64,000 nucleotides of DNA from Roseiarcus sp963832305 (GTDB lineage: Bacteria; Pseudomonadota; Alphaproteobacteria; Rhizobiales; Beijerinckiaceae): positions 186,001-250,000 of the forward strand of contig CAWHTU010000016.1 in assembly GCA_963832305.1 (NCBI GenBank), given 5' to 3'. The position numbers and the translations under genes are program-made. The stretch's first letter is position 1. Every line of letters begins with the position of its first letter. This document shows, piece after piece, positions 23,311 to 32,694 of the stretch. Below the pieces are notes generated by a model. That model did not search any database. It saw nothing but the letters and a program-made list of their open reading frames with translations, and was not told the DNA's origin.

Positions 23311-25032
23311 CTACGCTTCGGGAAAATCCTCGATCCTGAACTCCCCTTCCGCCCTGTCGCCGCGGTCGGCGATCGCGGTTTCGCGCATCCGCAGTTCGAC
23401 CCGGCGGATCTTGCCCGATATGGTCTTCGGCAGTTCGAAAAACTCGATCCGCCGCACAAGCTTGTAGGCCGAAAGCCGCCCGCGCATGTGCTTGAAGATC
23501 GCCGCCGCCGTCGCGCGATCTGGGGCATGGCCTTCAGCGAGCGCGATATAGCCCTTCGCGATCGTGTAGCGCGTCGGATCGGGCGCCGGCACGACCGCGG
23601 CTTCCGCGACCGCGGCATGTTCGATCAGCACGCTTTCGAGTTCGAATGGGCTCAGGCGGTAGTCGCTCGATTTGAAAACGTCGTCGGCGCGGCCAATGAA
23701 GGCGATATGGCCTTCGGCGTCGCGCGAGGCGACGTCGCCGGTGCGGTAATACTCGCCCTCGATCGGAATGAGTTCGCTACGCTCGTTCTGATAGCCGCGC
23801 ATTAGTCCCACGGGACGCGGACGCAAAGGGATCGCGATCTCGCCGTTGTCGCTCTCAAGCCCATCGGCGTCGATGAGCGCGATGCGATAGCCGGGCAACG
23901 GCCGCCCCATCGATCCGGGCACGACCGCCTGACCAGGTGAGTTGCCGATCATCATCGTGGTCTCGGTCTGGCCATACGAATCGCGCAAGGTGAGGCCCCA
24001 GGCTCGCTGCACCTGCTCGATGATCTCCGGGTTGACGGGCTCGCCGGCCGCGTTGACCTCGCGGAGCGCCACTTTCCATTGCTTGAGATCATGCTGGATC
24101 AGCATTCGCCATACCGTCGGCGGCGCGCAGAACGTCGTAACCTCATGCTCGATCAGCGCATCGAGCGTCGCCCGAGGGTCAAACCGCCCCGCGAACGCAA
24201 TCACCGTCGCGCCGGCGTTCCAGGGCGCAAAGACGCTCGACCAGGCGTGCTTGGCCCAACCGGGCGAGGAAATATTGAGATGCGCGTCGCCAGGCATGAG
24301 GCCCAGTCCGTACATCGTGGACAAATGCCCGATCGGGTAGCTCGCGTGGCTGTGCACGACCAGCTTCGAGCGCGCGGTGGTGCCCGAGGTGAAATAGAGC
24401 AGCATCGGGTCGTCGGCGCGGGTTTGGCCGTCGGGCTCGAACCGATCGGAGCCGGCGAGAAGCGACGCATAGGGGCGCCAGCCGCGCGGCGCCTCCCCGA
24501 CCGCGACGCGGACGACCGTCTCCGGCAATGCGCCGAACTTGTCCGCGTCGGCCCCCTGGGCGACGAGATATTTCGCCTTGCCGCGGTCCATGCGATCGGC
24601 GATGTCGGCGGGCCCCAGCGCCGGCATGGCCGGAATCAGCACTAGGCCGAGTTTCATCGCGGCGAGCATCGTCGCCCATAGCTCCGGGACCACGCCCAGC
24701 ATCATCAGGAGCCGGTCGCCGCGCTTGGCGCCGAGCGCGCGCAGTCCATTGGCGAGCCGGGACGACTCTCGGCTGAGTTCGGCGAACGTCCGCGTCTCGA
24801 CACGATCGCCGATGACTTTCAGGGCGATCTTTGCGCCATGCTCTCCCGCCGCAAGCTCGGCGTCGAACCAGTCGAGCGCCCAGTTGAACCGCTCCGGCCG
24901 CGGCCATACGAACGCCGCCCTCGCGCCGTGGTAATCATCGCGAAACTGCAACAACAGGTCGCGCGCCTCGCGAAAGGTGGGCGGCTTGGGGGAGTTCCCG
25001 GGCGATGAGAAAGAAACCCCGGACATGCTCAA
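23311..25032 (-). CDS. AMP-forming acyl-CoA synthetase
   Basis: 573 aa. ANL-superfamily motifs in order: P-loop YFTSGTTARSKLVVHSH, adenylation motif SYGQTETTM, hinge YYRTGDVASRD and the C-terminal lysine in KTISGKIRRVELR. The N-terminal segment with FNWALDWFD resembles medium-chain and acetoacetyl-CoA-type synthetases. It activates a carboxylic acid to its CoA ester; the exact acid is not clear from the sequence. It is monocistronic, ending next to the bufferin terminator. Confidence 0.9.
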   Translation of the reverse strand: MSMSGVSFSSPGNSPKPPTFREARDLLLQFRDDYHGARAAFVWPRPERFNWALDWFDAELAAGEHGAKIALKVIGDRVETRTFAELSRESSRLANGLRALGAKRGDRLLMMLGVVPELWATMLAAMKLGLVLIPAMPALGPADIADRMDRGKAKYLVAQGADADKFGALPETVVRVAVGEAPRGWRPYASLLAGSDRFEPDGQTRADDPMLLYFTSGTTARSKLVVHSHASYPIGHLSTMYGLGLMPGDAHLNISSPGWAKHAWSSVFAPWNAGATVIAFAGRFDPRATLDALIEHEVTTFCAPPTVWRMLIQHDLKQWKVALREVNAAGEPVNPEIIEQVQRAWGLTLRDSYGQTETTMMIGNSPGQAVVPGSMGRPLPGYRIALIDADGLESDNGEIAIPLRPRPVGLMRGYQNERSELIPIEGEYYRTGDVASRDAEGHIAFIGRADDVFKSSDYRLSPFELESVLIEHAAVAEAAVVPAPDPTRYTIAKGYIALAEGHAPDRATAAAIFKHMRGRLSAYKLVRRIEFFELPKTISGKIRRVELRMRETAIADRGDRAEGEFRIEDFPEA

Positions 25033-25186
25033 GCGTCGCTCCCTTTTGCTAAACCGGCGCCGAAGTGATCGGCGCGAGACTGTAGGCCAAAGACTATTGA
25101 GAGCTTCGTGTCGCTTATCAAGAGCGGTCTTCCGGTCTCAGACGGATAGGGCGAGGCGCTTAAGAATTGCGCCGCTCGTCGACCAC

Positions 25187-25257
25187 ATTGCCGAACAGGA
25201 CAAAGGACGCCGGACACGTCTTGGGCTCGGCATGTAGCGGATCTTCACCCGGCGTTC
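25187..25257 (-). pseudogene. Remnant of the der gene's C-terminal region
   Basis: This stretch aligns with the der gene at about 26075-26146: both share a run ATTGCCGAACAGGAC, then CTTGGGCT and ATGTAGCG in the same order and spacing. On the minus strand parts still read GNV/FVLFGN-like peptides (SFVLFGNVV against FFVLFGNAV). It has the same orientation as der. The GST stop codon (25245-25247) lies inside it. Confidence 0.75.
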
Positions 25258-25892
25258 GTCGGGAGTGGCGGCAATTCGGGCGCGTCAAGTCCCGCGAACG
25301 GATCCCGCCAGGCCGGGATATCCATAAGCCGCGCATGCCAGGCTTCGACCCGCGGAAAATCCGCGAGCGGCAAGCCGGCAAGATCCGCGAACGGCAAGAC
25401 ACAAGCGACACGGAAATCGGCATAGGTGACGTGACTGCCGGTCAGCCAGTCAGCCGCGCCGAGCCGCTCTTCCAGAATGGCCGCCGATGACACAAATTCG
25501 TTCAGTCCCGATTCCACGACTTCCGGCCTCACGGGCCCGATGCGGTAGCGTTGCTTGGTCACGCGCTCGAAATGGACCTGATCGCAGGCCCTGACGAAAT
25601 TCCAGTAACCCCAGCTTATCCAGCGGACGACGTCGGGCAGGCGATCGTCCATCGGCCAGAACTCCGAATTGGCCAGCTGCGAAAGCCGACAAGCGATTGC
25701 GTCCGCTTCCCAGAGCGTCTTTTCCCCCTCCTCCAGTATCGGAAGGCTCAAGTTCGGATTGAGCTTGAGAAATTTTTCTCTCTGCTGGAGCGAGAAGGGC
25801 GAAGCAAATTCAAATTCGACCCGCGACTTCAAGAAGCGCGCTGCGGCCACCGCGAGGCGCGGATTGTAATTGCGGCTGAAATAAAGTTTCAT
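25245..25892 (-). CDS. Glutathione S-transferase family protein
   Basis: 215 aa from the ATG at 25892 (MKLYFSRNYNPRLA). The N-terminal thioredoxin-like domain has NPNLSLPILEEGEKTLWEADAI, matching the glutathione-binding Pro and Glu/Ala-Asp region. The C-terminal helical domain includes LTGSHVTYADFRVACVLPF. Substrate unknown. Its last codons and stop run into a decayed copy of the der 3' region, so it was probably brought in by recombination beside der. An in-frame extension upstream overlaps nothing useful and is rejected. Confidence 0.88.
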   Translation of the reverse strand: MKLYFSRNYNPRLAVAAARFLKSRVEFEFASPFSLQQREKFLKLNPNLSLPILEEGEKTLWEADAIACRLSQLANSEFWPMDDRLPDVVRWISWGYWNFVRACDQVHFERVTKQRYRIGPVRPEVVESGLNEFVSSAAILEERLGAADWLTGSHVTYADFRVACVLPFADLAGLPLADFPRVEAWHARLMDIPAWRDPFAGLDAPELPPLPTNAG

Positions 25893-25929
25893 CGTGCTTT
25901 GCTCACAAGAACGATCATGCCCGTTTGCC

Positions 25930-27339
25930 TCACGAACCGCGCCTCTTCCGCCCCACATAGGGGTTCTCGCTGCCGGAGCGCAGCGAGAGGCGGATCGGTA
26001 CGCCGATCAGGCCGAAGGTCTCGCGCAGGCCGTTGACGAGGTAGCGCTTGTAGCTCTCCGGAATGCTGGCGACGGCATTGCCGAACAGGACGAAAAACGG
26101 CGGGCGGGCCTTGGGCTGGGTCATGTAGCGAATCTTGACCCGCCGCCCGGAGACGGCCGGCGGCGGCGTCGCGTCGACCACCGGCTTGAGCCAGCGGTTG
26201 AGCCGCCCCGTCGAGATGCGCATGTTCCAGATCGCGTCGGTAGCGACGATTGCCTCCATCAGCTTGTCGAGATGAGCGCCGGTTAGACCTGAAACCGGAA
26301 TCACCCGCGCGCCGCGCAATTGCGGCAGCAGGCGATCCGCCTCGGCGCGCAACTCGCGCGCCTTGTCGCTCTTGTTGTCGATCAGGTCCCACTTGTTGAG
26401 GCCGATGACCAGCGCCCTGCCCTCCTGCTCGACCAAGTCTGCAAGCGTCAAGTCCTGCTTCTCGAACGGGATCGTGGCGTCGAGCAAAAGCACCACGACC
26501 TCGGCGAAGCGCACCGCCCTCAGGGCGTCGGCGACGGCGAGCTTTTCGATCTTGCCGACGACGCGCGAGCGCCGGCGCAAGCCCGCGGTGTCGAAGATCT
26601 TCAACTTGCGGCCGCGCCACTCGGCGTCGAGCCCGATCGAGTCGCGAGTGATGCCGGGCTCGGGACCAGTCAGCAGGCGCTCCTGCCCGAGGATGCGGTT
26701 GATGAGCGTCGATTTGCCGGCGTTCGGCCGGCCGAGCACGGCGATGCGCAAAGACTTCGCAGGATCGAGCTCGGTGCCGTCCTCCTCTTCGCCGAGGATG
26801 AGCGGCTCGCGCTCGCCGTCGTCGGCTTCCCCGGCGCGGGCGGCAGGCGGCAGGACGGCCGCGAGCGCATCGTAGAGTTCGCCCAGACCCTCGCCATGCT
26901 CCGCGGAGAGCGCGATCGGATCGCCGAGGCCGAGACCGAAGGCCTCGTAGACGCCGTCGCGCCCGCCAAGTCCTTCAGCCTTGTTGGCGACGACGATAAT
27001 CGGCTTGCCGGCGCGACGCACGGCTGAGGCGAAATGCCGGTCGGCGGCGGTGAGGCCCGCCCGCGCGTCGAAGACAAACAGAATCGTGTCGCAATCGGCG
27101 AGCGCGGCTTCGGTCTGCGCCCGCATGCGCCCGGAAAGCGTGCCCGGGTCGCTCTCTTCGAGACCGGCGGTGTCGACGACGGTGAAGGCGAGATCGGCAA
27201 GCCGCGCATCGCCCTCGCGGCGGTCGCGGGTGACACCCGGCTCGTCATCGACCAGCGCCAGCTTGCGTCCGACCAGCCGGTTGAACAGCGTCGATTTGCC
27301 GACGTTCGGCCGGCCGATGATCGCGACCCTGGGGCTCAA
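25930..27339 (-). CDS. der: Ribosome-associated GTPase Der (EngA)
   Basis: 469 aa with two consecutive GTPase domains: G1 motifs GRPNVGKSTLFNRL and GRPNAGKSTLINRIL, G3 motifs DTAGLEES and DTAGLRR, G4 motifs NKAEG and NKWD. The C-terminal KH-like domain includes KIRYMTQPKARPPFFVLFGN. Der is essential for 50S ribosome assembly. It lies 44 bases downstream of the YfgM-like gene. Confidence 0.97.
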   Translation of the reverse strand: MSPRVAIIGRPNVGKSTLFNRLVGRKLALVDDEPGVTRDRREGDARLADLAFTVVDTAGLEESDPGTLSGRMRAQTEAALADCDTILFVFDARAGLTAADRHFASAVRRAGKPIIVVANKAEGLGGRDGVYEAFGLGLGDPIALSAEHGEGLGELYDALAAVLPPAARAGEADDGEREPLILGEEEDGTELDPAKSLRIAVLGRPNAGKSTLINRILGQERLLTGPEPGITRDSIGLDAEWRGRKLKIFDTAGLRRRSRVVGKIEKLAVADALRAVRFAEVVVLLLDATIPFEKQDLTLADLVEQEGRALVIGLNKWDLIDNKSDKARELRAEADRLLPQLRGARVIPVSGLTGAHLDKLMEAIVATDAIWNMRISTGRLNRWLKPVVDATPPPAVSGRRVKIRYMTQPKARPPFFVLFGNAVASIPESYKRYLVNGLRETFGLIGVPIRLSLRSGSENPYVGRKRRGS

Positions 27340-27383
27340 TCTCGCCTCAAACCGGTTCGGCCGGTCGGGGCCGGCGTTGAGAA

Positions 27384-28046
27384 CTACTTCGTTGCCGTCC
27401 GGTTCGCGGCGACGAGCCCAAGCCAGCGGTCCGCCAACTGACGCTCGTCAGGCGAGACTTCTGGATCGCCGAGCACGAGATCGAGCTGCTTGGCCGCGTC
27501 GTCATAGTCCTTCCGCGCCAAGGCAAGCGCCGCGAGGTCGAGCAGGGCCAGGCGCCGGAACGGAGCCCCTTCGGCCGAAAGCGAGGTGAGCGCCGCTTCG
27601 CCCTTCTGCTCCTCGCCGGGAATTTCCGCCCTGATCAGCGCCGCGCGAAGACGGGCGGAGTCGCGCAACAGCGGGGCGATCGCGGCGTCGCCCGCAACCG
27701 CGTCGAAAGCAGCAGCCGCGCCCGGAGGATCGCTCTGCGCCCTCGCGCCGGCCGCGGCCATTTGCGCGAGCGCCCGATAGCCGCTCGGCCCATCGGCCGC
27801 GATCTTGTCGAAACCCGCCTTCGCCTCGTCGAGCTTGCCGCCCTCAAGCGCGGCGAGCGCCTGCTGAAATTGGTCGCCCGCCGCCTGCAGGGCCCTTTCG
27901 CGCTCGTACTGCCAATAGCGAAACCCCGCCGAGGCGAGCACGATCAGCGCTGCGCCAGCCAGGATCAGGTTTTGGTATTTCTTCCAGAATTCCGCCGCCT
28001 TGTCGCGCCGGACTTCCTCGTCAACTTCCTGAAAGATGTCGCTCAT
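27384..28046 (-). CDS. YfgM-like tetratricopeptide membrane protein
   Basis: 220 aa. A short cytoplasmic start (SDIFQEVDEEVRRDKAAEFWKK) precedes a single membrane helix at residues 27-45, then a periplasmic TPR region (GDQFQQALAALEGGKLDEA, ARKDYDDAAKQLDLVL). The layout matches the YfgM family, which in E. coli is an ancillary subunit of the SecYEG translocon. It precedes der, where E. coli has yfgM-bamB-der, so the context agrees. Confidence 0.85.
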   Translation of the reverse strand: MSDIFQEVDEEVRRDKAAEFWKKYQNLILAGAALIVLASAGFRYWQYERERALQAAGDQFQQALAALEGGKLDEAKAGFDKIAADGPSGYRALAQMAAAGARAQSDPPGAAAAFDAVAGDAAIAPLLRDSARLRAALIRAEIPGEEQKGEAALTSLSAEGAPFRRLALLDLAALALARKDYDDAAKQLDLVLGDPEVSPDERQLADRWLGLVAANRTATK

Positions 28047-28326
28047 GCTTGACGCTCGAACCGACGCTCACGCACGCTTCGGGCGCCGCGGGCGTTTGGC
28101 GAATTTCGGCCGGACTATCATAAGGAGGCGACGAAAGCGAGCTTACAGGCCCGTGGCGGCGATCGAACGCGGTGGGGTCGACAGTCTACGATCCGATTCC
28201 GGCTCGGCGTTGACGACGAATAGAAAGGCGGCCTGAGGTTTTCGGTGGCGGTGAGAACCGCAGGATAGAGAAGCGGTGCGAAGGAGCGCTGGACCCTGGG
28301 CCGGAAATATCCCTGGAGAGAACCTT

Positions 28327-29703
28327 ATGCCCGCCGTTCGACCCATCATTGCGATTGCGCTCGTCGCGGCGCCGATCGCCCTTTGCTCCATCGGCTGGGC
28401 GGCAGCCGGCGGCGTCACGCCGTCGGTTGCTCCCGATCGCATCGACGATGTCCCTTCGATCAAGCCGGACCCGTTTTCCGAGTTCGACAATTTCGCCTGG
28501 CGGGCCTTTATCGCGCTCAACTGGCCTTCGCTCCCCGATCCCGCGCAGCGCGGCGTCGCCGACCGCGCCAAGGCGCTTGGCGATCCCGGCCCGCGGGTCT
28601 GGGAGACCTTCAAATCCCGCTATGAGTTGTTCCAGGTCGGGCCTGACGGGCGCGCGGCCGCGCCTGAGCCCTGGCCGACTTACGACGCGCGCAACCCTTG
28701 TGGGCCTGACATCGACGGCCGGACCAAGACGCTCGCCTCATTCGAGCCATTCCTCGATTTCAATCAGGCGGCCTTTCTTCCCGGCGTCGCCGCCAATCCC
28801 CTGGTTGCCCAGAATCGCACCTACGCGCGCTACGAAGTGCGCATCAACGAGCCCGAATACTCGGCGCTTGCGGCGAGCGGCTGGAGCCGGGGCGAGAACT
28901 TGCCGGACGAGGCCCACCCTGCGCATCTCCCCGCGGGTTCAATCGCCGTGAAGGCCGCTTGGCGCCTACTCACCCCGGCAGACACGCCCGCGATCCGCGC
29001 GCGCTATTACGTGGTCGAGAACGCCGAAGTCGTCGACGTCGCCAAGACACTCGCCGCCGGTCGCACCATCTGCTCGAAAAGCGACGTCGCGCTTGTCGGC
29101 CTGCATGTCGTCATCAAGACGAAATATCGGCCGCAGGGGATATGGAGCACGTTCGAGCACGTCGACAACGTGCCGCCGGCCGGCGAGGGCGAGGCGCGCG
29201 AGCCGGACGCCAAGGATGCGGGCGCGCCCTATTCCTTTTTCGACGCGTCGAAGCCCGATCTCGGACTCTGGCCGACGTTCGGCTCGCCCGACACGCTCCC
29301 GGTCAGTATGCAAAATCCGCCCAAGATCGACCCTCGGCCGATGCAGGTGGTGCGCCGCCATCCGATCCATCCCGCGACCATGGCGCTGAACCGCGCCTAT
29401 TGGTCATTGCCCGGAATCAAGGGAACCGTCTGGGAGCACTACATGCTGGTCGCCAGCCAATGGCCGACCGTCACAAATTGGGTGGGCCCGCAGAACGACG
29501 GGGCCTATTTCCCTGGGCTGCCCATCGCGCCGGACGCGCCGCGGGAGAATTACCAGTCGGCCGACGCGCCCAAGGAAAATCTGGTCAACACCACGATAGA
29601 GACTTACCTGCAAGACCCGCCGTCAAGCTGCATGTCCTGTCACCAGGCGGTCTCCAACGCTCTCGGGCGCGACTTCGTCGGCATGCTGGGAAGTTTTCGC
29701 TAA
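28327..29703 (+). CDS. Exported protein with one C-terminal c-type haem motif, function unknown
   Basis: 458 aa. A signal peptide (MPAVRPIIAIALVAAPIALC and following, to WAAAGG) and a GGAGAG ribosome site support the start. The only haem motif is CMSCHQ at residues 435-440, 24 residues from the C-terminus in the original frame, which is odd for a cytochrome. The long middle part has conserved-looking blocks WRAFIALNWPSLPDP and YYVVENAEVVDVAKTLA but no catalytic motif I know. It probably acts in the periplasm with a redox partner; a HiPIP gene lies 200 bases downstream. Confidence 0.75.
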   Translation: MPAVRPIIAIALVAAPIALCSIGWAAAGGVTPSVAPDRIDDVPSIKPDPFSEFDNFAWRAFIALNWPSLPDPAQRGVADRAKALGDPGPRVWETFKSRYELFQVGPDGRAAAPEPWPTYDARNPCGPDIDGRTKTLASFEPFLDFNQAAFLPGVAANPLVAQNRTYARYEVRINEPEYSALAASGWSRGENLPDEAHPAHLPAGSIAVKAAWRLLTPADTPAIRARYYVVENAEVVDVAKTLAAGRTICSKSDVALVGLHVVIKTKYRPQGIWSTFEHVDNVPPAGEGEAREPDAKDAGAPYSFFDASKPDLGLWPTFGSPDTLPVSMQNPPKIDPRPMQVVRRHPIHPATMALNRAYWSLPGIKGTVWEHYMLVASQWPTVTNWVGPQNDGAYFPGLPIAPDAPRENYQSADAPKENLVNTTIETYLQDPPSSCMSCHQAVSNALGRDFVGMLGSFR

Positions 29704-29905
29704 GGAGACGCCACGTTCACTTCGTGTTGAGGACGACTTACCTGCCGCCGTCGTTCGGCGCCACCGCGCAAACAATCAGGGGAACGCAAGCCGGCTGCGA
29801 TTGACTGCGCGCCAATTTGGAATCATTCTAAATCAAGCGGAGCGCGCCGGGCCCAGCCGAGGCTCGCCGCGCCCAGTGGCAATTCAGGCGGTCAATGAGG
29901 CTCTC

Positions 29906-30172
29906 ATGGGTGAGTTTGGCAGCAATTCCGGCGTCAGCCGCCGCTCCGTTCTCCTCGCCGCCGCCGGCGCCGCGCCTCTCCTCGCGCTGACTGGGGGCGA
30001 AGCGCAGGCGAAGCTGGCGCAAACCGCCGTCAAATATCAGGCCGATCCGAAAGACGGCAAACAGTGCGACGGCTGCAATTTCTTCGTCGCCCCGAACGCC
30101 TGCAAGATGGTCGATGGCGACATCGCCCCGACCGGCTGGTGCACGCTGTGGGTCAAGAAGCCCACCGGGTAA
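29906..30172 (+). CDS. High-potential iron-sulfur protein (HiPIP)
   Basis: 88 aa. A twin-arginine type signal (SRRSVLLAAAGAAPLLALTG) precedes the mature domain. Four cluster ligands are visible: CDGC, NACKMV and GWCTLW. HiPIPs are small periplasmic electron carriers in photosynthetic and some other proteobacteria. The ATG at 29906 is chosen because it starts just before the Tat signal. The upstream gene encodes a haem-motif protein, a plausible redox neighbour. Confidence 0.93.
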   Translation: MGEFGSNSGVSRRSVLLAAAGAAPLLALTGGEAQAKLAQTAVKYQADPKDGKQCDGCNFFVAPNACKMVDGDIAPTGWCTLWVKKPTG

Positions 30173-30404
30173 GCGGAGGCGCCCTCGGGCGCTCGCCCAC
30201 CGCTGCGGCGCATTCGGCTGGACGGATTACGCCTTCTTGACCCGAAAGGCTTCCCCCCTCTTGCGCGGGAAATGACACGGCCCATTGCAGCGCGCGCTAA
30301 CTCGCTGCGCCGCGAATCCCGACGCCGAGGAACTCGACGTTTACCTTCGGATCGGTCCGTTCGATCAGAATGTCCCGTCGCGGAAAATCCGGTAAGAGCC
30401 GACC

Positions 30405-30829
30405 TTACTTCTTCGCCCGCTGAGCGCGCGCGGCGGCGTTGGCCGCGATGGCGACGCGGATGAGTTGCTTGAACGCGGCTTCGTCGATCTTCTCGCCTTC
30501 ACGGAGGTCGATCGCGCGCCGCGTGTTCCCTTCGAGGCTCGAATTGAACAGCTTCTTTGGGTCCTCGAGCGAGGCGCCGCGACCGAAGGTGAGCTTCACC
30601 ACCTCCTTGTACGATTCCCCGGTGCAGACGATGCCGTCATGGGACCAGACAGGGGTTCCGGGCGACGTGGCCTTCGCCCATTTCCACTCCTCTTCGATGT
30701 CGGGGGCGGCTTCGGGATGAGCCGACGGACGAGAGCGAGGGTCTCTCCTCGCCAGTCTCCGAGTTCTTCAATCCGCTTGGTGATGCTGGCTGAGGCGGCC
30801 TCGCCGGCCGGAGAGCTTGTCGGCTTCAT
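30405..30829 (-). CDS. DUF1801 / YdhG-like protein, frameshifted
   Basis: About 141 aa when read across one shift near 30716. The first part encodes EAASASITKRIEELGDWRGE; adding one G in CATCCCGAAGCC restores PEAAPDIEEEWKW, leading to SHDGIVCTGESYKEVVKLTF and the conserved FNSSLEGNTRRAIDLREGEK. The family is common and uncharacterised, sometimes called iron-chaperone-like. The shift may be a sequencing error. The 230 bases upstream to the HiPIP gene (30173-30404) show nothing else. Confidence 0.75.
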
Positions 30830-30861
30830 GTTCCCTCAGTCGCTCAAGGCGGCCCTCGGCG

Positions 30862-32256
30862 TCACCCGGCCGATCGCATCGCGTCCGCGCGCATCAGCGC
30901 CCGAATGGCGATCACGACGAAGGCCGCGCCGCCGATGATCGTGAAGATGGAAGCGATCCCGTGCACCGCCATGCCGGTCGCTGCGACCGCGTCGAGCGAG
31001 CCGGCGCCGGACGGGGTCTTGCGCAGGGCGCCATAGCCGCCGGCGACGAACATGGCGATCGAGGCGACGAATTGGCCGCCGCCGTAAAGCCCGAGAAGGA
31101 TGCGGGTCGCGCGCGGCGGCGCCGGCGCCCGTCCCAGCTCCTTGAGCCCGAATGTGAGCAGCATCCCGGCGCTCGAAACGCTGACCGCGGTGATGACCGC
31201 ATGATAATGCGCAGGCGTACGGGTATCCGAGCCGGTGATCAGGAAGCCCATTGCCCCGCCAAGCGCGAACAGCGCGAGCGACGTCGCAAGCGCGAAGAAC
31301 GCCGGATCGCGCCACGGCCACGGCGAGGCTGAGCGAAGCGCGCGGGCGAAGAGAGACACGGCGAAGAGAAGCGTCGGCGCGGCGATCCCGAACTGGAGCA
31401 AGCGAAACGCTTCGTGCTGGCCGCCAGAAAACGGCTCGAACGCGGCGTAAAACAGCGGGGCCGGGAGCGCGATCAGCGCGATGAGGAGAACAGAAACGAG
31501 GAAGACACGGTTGTCGACCGCTCCCTCGCCGAGGCTCATCCGCGCGAGGATCGACCAGTTCGTGACCAGGAGCGCGGCGTAGACGAATTGGAGCAGATGG
31601 CCGCCGCCCCAGAAAAGCCCCTCGCGCGACCACGCGAGGCCGCCCTCGTCGGCAAGCAGCGCCCCGGCGACGACGAAGCACGTCAATGCCACAAGATAAA
31701 TAAAGCCGGCGAGCGCCATCGCGACCGCGAGCGGCGGCGCGGAGGACAGCCTTCCCGGCAGATTGATCAGGAGCCTCACGACCGGCGCGAGGACGCCGAG
31801 CGCCAGCGCGACAAGCCCGACGTCGTAGGCCGGGTGAAGAATGAGCGGAATATAATTGTCGAGCGCGGGCTGGGTCGCGTCGAGGAAGGCGGGCGCGAAC
31901 AGACAAGGGAAGGCGAGCAGGATCGCGCCCTGCCCCGCTCGCCCCAGCGGGGCCAGGCGCACGTTGTCGCCGGCGAGCTTCAGCGTCGCGACGGACACAA
32001 GGAAGGCGAACACGCCCTGAAGCCAGATGACGAGGGAGAATATGACGTGGATGACCAGACCCTTGTAGAAGAAGTCGATCGGCCAGAACGGCGTCTTCTC
32101 CATGCCCGGGATCCGAGACAGCGCGAGCAGGATCGCGAATACGCCGGCGACGGCCAGCGCGCCAACCGCGAGCCACGCCCACCCGAGGAGCTCGCGTCTC
32201 ACCGCGCTCCCGGCGCTCGCGGCGGAGCGCGCGCCGTCAATGACTGTCGTCGTCAA
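30862..32256 (-). CDS. Divergent haem-copper oxidase subunit I-like membrane protein
   Basis: 464 aa with about twelve membrane helices. A TTG at 32256 overlapping the DUF420 stop (TTGA) is taken as start. Candidate ligands sit where the family needs them: H70 (GLVIHVIFSLVIW), H220 (WGGGHLLQFVYAALL), H281 (GGQHEAFRLLQFG) and the H350-Y-H352 pair. The CuB position normally filled by two adjacent His has Gln-His, and the HPEV/Tyr motif of true oxidases is missing, so oxygen reduction is doubtful. A nitric-oxide-reductase-like or assembly role is possible. It sits at the end of a ctaB-DUF420 operon. Confidence 0.75.
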   Translation of the reverse strand: MTTTVIDGARSAASAGSAVRRELLGWAWLAVGALAVAGVFAILLALSRIPGMEKTPFWPIDFFYKGLVIHVIFSLVIWLQGVFAFLVSVATLKLAGDNVRLAPLGRAGQGAILLAFPCLFAPAFLDATQPALDNYIPLILHPAYDVGLVALALGVLAPVVRLLINLPGRLSSAPPLAVAMALAGFIYLVALTCFVVAGALLADEGGLAWSREGLFWGGGHLLQFVYAALLVTNWSILARMSLGEGAVDNRVFLVSVLLIALIALPAPLFYAAFEPFSGGQHEAFRLLQFGIAAPTLLFAVSLFARALRSASPWPWRDPAFFALATSLALFALGGAMGFLITGSDTRTPAHYHAVITAVSVSSAGMLLTFGLKELGRAPAPPRATRILLGLYGGGQFVASIAMFVAGGYGALRKTPSGAGSLDAVAATGMAVHGIASIFTIIGGAAFVVIAIRALMRADAMRSAG

Positions 32257-32687
32257 CTGGCCGCCATCGGATAGAGGTGGACCGCCATGACGTACACAAT
32301 GAGTCCTGAGACGGCGACGAAGAGCCACGCCGGCATCGTCACCCGCGCGAACCGCCGGTGGGTGGCGAACCGCTGCATCATGGCGTTGTAGAACGTGATC
32401 GGCACGAGCACGGCGACCACAAACGCCATGAACACATGCACGCCGAGCAGGGTGAAGTAGACTGGCCGGATCGGACCCTGGCCGCCGAACTTCGCGAGAC
32501 CCGCGAAGGCGTGATAGACGAGATAGACCGCGAGGAAGGCGACGCCGAGGCCGATGGCGACGAACATCGTCCGCCGATGGCCTTCGCGATCGTGGGCGCG
32601 GATGAGACTATAGGCGCGCAGCAGCACGACGATCGTCGCCGCGTTGATCACGGCGAGCACGTGGGGCAAGTCGCGAATGGCGATCAT
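32253..32687 (-). CDS. DUF420 membrane protein
   Basis: 144 aa with four membrane helices; conserved His lie in DLPHVLAVINA, LVYHAFAG, LGVHVFMAFVV and AVHLYPM. DUF420 proteins (CtaM-like in some bacteria) occur with cytochrome oxidase assembly genes such as ctaB. It starts 7 bases after the small protein gene and overlaps the oxidase-like gene by 4 bases, so the order is ctaB, small protein, DUF420, subunit I-like. Confidence 0.88.
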   Translation of the reverse strand: MIAIRDLPHVLAVINAATIVVLLRAYSLIRAHDREGHRRTMFVAIGLGVAFLAVYLVYHAFAGLAKFGGQGPIRPVYFTLLGVHVFMAFVVAVLVPITFYNAMMQRFATHRRFARVTMPAWLFVAVSGLIVYVMAVHLYPMAAS

Positions 32688-32694
32688 TGGCGCG

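Noticed and set aside
25893..25958. Upstream start for the GST gene
   Set aside because: The extra 22 residues are not GST-like and would overlap the end of der; the MKLYFSRN start is canonical.
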